DNA from: Deltaproteobacteria bacterium
GTDB taxonomy: Bacteria > UBA10199 > JADFYH01
Direction of reading: 5' to 3'
DNA: 43,020 nucleotides
NCBI GenBank assembly: GCA_015233135.1
Contig: JADFYH010000003.1
Span: 1 to 43,020, forward strand
A program made the position numbers and the translations under genes. Position 1 is the stretch's first letter. The number at the start of each line of letters is the position of its first letter. This document shows, in pieces, positions 40,731-43,020 of the stretch. The notes under the pieces are model-generated. The model saw only the letters and a list, made by a program, of their open reading frames with translations. It made no database searches and was not told the DNA's origin.

Positions 40731-43020
40731 ATGAGGAATATTCTAAGCCTTTCTTTGGCTTTCTTTGTTTCAACTTCACTGGTGTTTGCACCTTTTGTGG
40801 GAGCGCAAACCTCAACAGGGGGAACTGCTGCAACAACCTCCGTCCAAGCTCCACAAACACCCAGCCCTCAGGCGGCGAAGCCCTCCGCAAAGTATGAAGA
40901 TTTGACTAAATCTACTCCCACTTCTTCTGCTCCTCCAAAAACCATCAATAAAGTTGAAAGCGATGGAGAGGGCTTGTACCTGAATGCGGTGGACACGGAT
41001 ATTCGCGAGATTATCAAGCAGATCAGCAAGGCCGCCGGAAAAAACTTTTTGATTGATGATAAAGTGAAAGGGAAGGTCACCATTCTTTCCGAAAAGAAAA
41101 TGACCATTGATGAAGCTTACCAGGCCTTTATTTCTGCCCTGGAGGTTTTGGGATTTACTGTGGTTTCTGGTCCCTCCGGTCTGCTCAAAATCATTCCTCT
41201 AAAAGATGCGCTCACAACGCCTCTTCCTATTTACAAAGACGATTCTCCTATTACGGACAGCTTTATTACACGTCTGATTACCATGAAGAATGTGAGTGCC
41301 TTGGATATTGCTTCTGCCGTAAAACCCCTTATTTCCAAAGAAGGTAATTTATTTGCCTATCCTTCTACCAATACGCTGATTGTGACAGATACAGGCACCA
41401 ACATTGATCGCCTGCTAAAAATTATTCGTGAGATGGACACCCAAGGCCCTGAGCAACTGGTAGAAATTTATACAGTAAAAAATGCCTCGGCAAAAGATGT
41501 CGCGGATAAAATTCAAAAGCTTTATGTCGATCAGCAAGCAACCAAGAGGACGGGAGGGGGAAAAGGCGTTGAACTCGATGATGTCCCCTTTATTTCCAAG
41601 GTCATTCCCGATGAACGCACGAATTCGGTGATTTTGCTGGCTTCCAAGCGTGCCTTAGCAAAAATTCGGGATCTGATGTCTCTATTAGACAAACCTTTGG
41701 ATGGTTCTCAAGGCAAAGTGCATGTTCACTATCTAAAAAATGCGGAAGCAAAGAAAATGGCCGATGTTTTGACCGCTTTAACCAGTGGAGCGGGTAAGAC
41801 CGCCGCCGCGGCTGCAGCGGGTGCTCCTGGCAAAGGTGGAGCCGCAGTTCCCACAGTGGCTGAGTTTGAGGGAGGCGTGAAAGTGGCAGCGGATGAGTCC
41901 ACTAATTCTTTGCTCATTACCGCCACTCAAAAAGATTACGAAACCCTGGTGGAAGAAGTCATCAATAAACTCGATATTCCGAGGCGCCAGGTTTATGTAG
42001 AAGTCATCATCATGGAATTGAACATCAAGAAAGATCGAACCATTGGGTTCAATGCGCAGGGTGGAGACTTATTTGGTCTGGGGCCTAGCGGAACCGTGGG
42101 CTTTGGTTCTCTTTTAGGTGGGATGACTAGCGGCCTGCCTGCCGCCTTGTCGAGTGCAGGTGCGGCGGGGGTTATCAGTAAAGATACCGTTACCTTTAAC
42201 CGGCCCAATCCCGATGGAACGACGACCCCTGTGAGTATGCCCGCCTTTGGGGCTCTTATGACGGCAATGCAAAATGATACCAATGTTAATATTCTTTCTA
42301 CTCCCAATTTACTGACCCTCGATAACGAGGAAGCCTCCATCATCGTCGGGGGTGAAGAACCTTTCCCAACGGGAACCACTGTAACCAGTGGTGGAAATAC
42401 CTCTTTCAATGTGACCCGACAAAATGTGGGTATTACCCTAAAAATTACACCTCAGGTGAACGAAGGCGAAATGGTTAAAATGAAGGTGAAACAGGAGGTG
42501 ACCGCTGTAGTTCCAGGCGCTTCGGATGCCGTTCGGACCAGCATTGGTCCTTCGACCACCAAGCGTTCTGTTGAGACCGTGGTGGTTTCAAAAGATGAGC
42601 AAACCATTGTGATTGGGGGCTTGATTGATGATAAATTGAACGTGGGAGAATCGAAGGTCCCTTTCCTTGGGGATATTCCAATTCTTGGAAATCTGTTCAA
42701 GAGCAAGACGAAAACCAAATCAAAAACCAATATTCTCATTTTCTTAAGGCCTTTCATTATTCGAGATACGGCCGACTTTTTGAAGATTTTGCAGAAAAAA
42801 GTGGAGGAACGAAACATGTTTGTGGAGCAGAATTATGGGGCTTCCCAACAGAAAATGATTCGTGAATCCATCCGCTCTCATGCATCCGAGTTGCTGGAGT
42901 TTAAAAAAGACATTCAACTTTTGCACTACGATTATCAAAGCAAATACGGGAACCAAAGCAGTTTGGATCAAAAAAATGCGGTAGGTGAGCCTGCAGCAGT
43001 AGAGCCTGCTGCAGCGACCG
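40731..43020 (+). CDS. gspD: Type II secretion system secretin GspD (3' end outside window)
   Basis: GspD forms the outer-membrane secretin ring of the type II system. The frame is open from ATG 40731, with GGAG just upstream, to the window end (763 codons). A signal peptide covers about residues 1-30 (FVGAQT). An N0 domain begins near residue 77 (LYLNAVDTDIREIIKQISK). N1-N3 repeats follow (VSALDIASAVKPLI; VEIYTVKNASAKDVADKIQ; VHYLKNAEAKKMADVL). A secretin domain near residues 420-680 contains VEVIIMELNIKKDRTIGF and VPFLGDIPILGNLFKSK. A region of roughly 30 residues near 357-367 is Ala/Gly-rich and looks like a linker. The C-terminus is cut by the window end. Confidence 0.93.
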   Translation, partial: MRNILSLSLAFFVSTSLVFAPFVGAQTSTGGTAATTSVQAPQTPSPQAAKPSAKYEDLTKSTPTSSAPPKTINKVESDGEGLYLNAVDTDIREIIKQISKAAGKNFLIDDKVKGKVTILSEKKMTIDEAYQAFISALEVLGFTVVSGPSGLLKIIPLKDALTTPLPIYKDDSPITDSFITRLITMKNVSALDIASAVKPLISKEGNLFAYPSTNTLIVTDTGTNIDRLLKIIREMDTQGPEQLVEIYTVKNASAKDVADKIQKLYVDQQATKRTGGGKGVELDDVPFISKVIPDERTNSVILLASKRALAKIRDLMSLLDKPLDGSQGKVHVHYLKNAEAKKMADVLTALTSGAGKTAAAAAAGAPGKGGAAVPTVAEFEGGVKVAADESTNSLLITATQKDYETLVEEVINKLDIPRRQVYVEVIIMELNIKKDRTIGFNAQGGDLFGLGPSGTVGFGSLLGGMTSGLPAALSSAGAAGVISKDTVTFNRPNPDGTTTPVSMPAFGALMTAMQNDTNVNILSTPNLLTLDNEEASIIVGGEEPFPTGTTVTSGGNTSFNVTRQNVGITLKITPQVNEGEMVKMKVKQEVTAVVPGASDAVRTSIGPSTTKRSVETVVVSKDEQTIVIGGLIDDKLNVGESKVPFLGDIPILGNLFKSKTKTKSKTNILIFLRPFIIRDTADFLKILQKKVEERNMFVEQNYGASQQKMIRESIRSHASELLEFKKDIQLLHYDYQSKYGNQSSLDQKNAVGEPAAVEPAAAT

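Overview
The window is a gene-dense stretch of a Gram-negative bacterial chromosome of moderate, slightly A+T-rich composition. Gram-negative architecture is shown by a lipoprotein, an outer-membrane beta-barrel and a type II secretion gspC-gspD pair. The gene order ispE-spoVG-tRNA-prs-rplY-pth-rpsF-rpsR-DUF2232-rplI-dnaB, futalosine-type menaquinone genes and an anaerobic-type HemN suggest a deltaproteobacterium-like lineage, possibly one of the uncultured candidate groups. The exact taxon cannot be read from the sequence. The four tRNA genes do not encode their 3' CCA.

Layout. 1-4.4 kb: an orphan protein gene (protein A), the ABC-F factor EttA and an alpha/beta hydrolase. 4.4-12.7 kb: a housekeeping block for isoprenoid, PRPP, ribosomal and replication functions (ispE, spoVG, prs, rplY, pth, rpsF, rpsR, a DUF2232-like membrane protein, rplI, dnaB, rdgB). 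12.7-13.6 kb: a small ORF behind a strong promoter, tRNA-Pro, tRNA-Leu and tRNA-Cys, and a run of hairpins. 13.6-17.4 kb: hpt, a RES-Xre toxin-antitoxin pair, and ubiA/ubiX/ubiE-type quinone genes. 17.5-23.2 kb: nadE, a smr-radA operon and an APC permease. 23.2-30 kb: a second orphan gene (B), a GDPD phosphodiesterase, and the heme genes hemE, hemN and hemH with a third orphan gene (C) between hemE and hemN. 30-36.4 kb: clpS, mqnD, a ferredoxin, a CcmI-like lipoprotein, queG-folE, mqnE, a VapBC pair and a lone response regulator. 36.4-39.6 kb: metal-uptake genes (permease, binding protein, porin). 39.7 kb to the end: gspC and the 5' part of gspD.

The genes cooperate in several pathways. UbiA, UbiX, UbiE, MqnD and MqnE belong to futalosine-type menaquinone synthesis. 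HemE, HemN and HemH make heme. FolE makes the precursor that feeds queuosine, and QueG finishes it. ZnuA, ZnuB and a porin form a metal-uptake set whose ATPase is missing.

The most unusual signal is a long, precisely spaced upstream motif, TTAGCAAC-N16-CGARA, placed 31-58 nt before three otherwise unrelated orphan genes (A, B, C) and seen nowhere else in the window. It resembles an ECF-type sigma promoter and suggests a scattered regulon of unknown Gly/Ala-rich, probably membrane-active proteins. Other features of note are two copies of a roughly 213-bp inverted-repeat element, a related palindromic fragment inserted in frame inside hemE, several apparently leaderless genes, and toxin-antitoxin promoters with clear operators.
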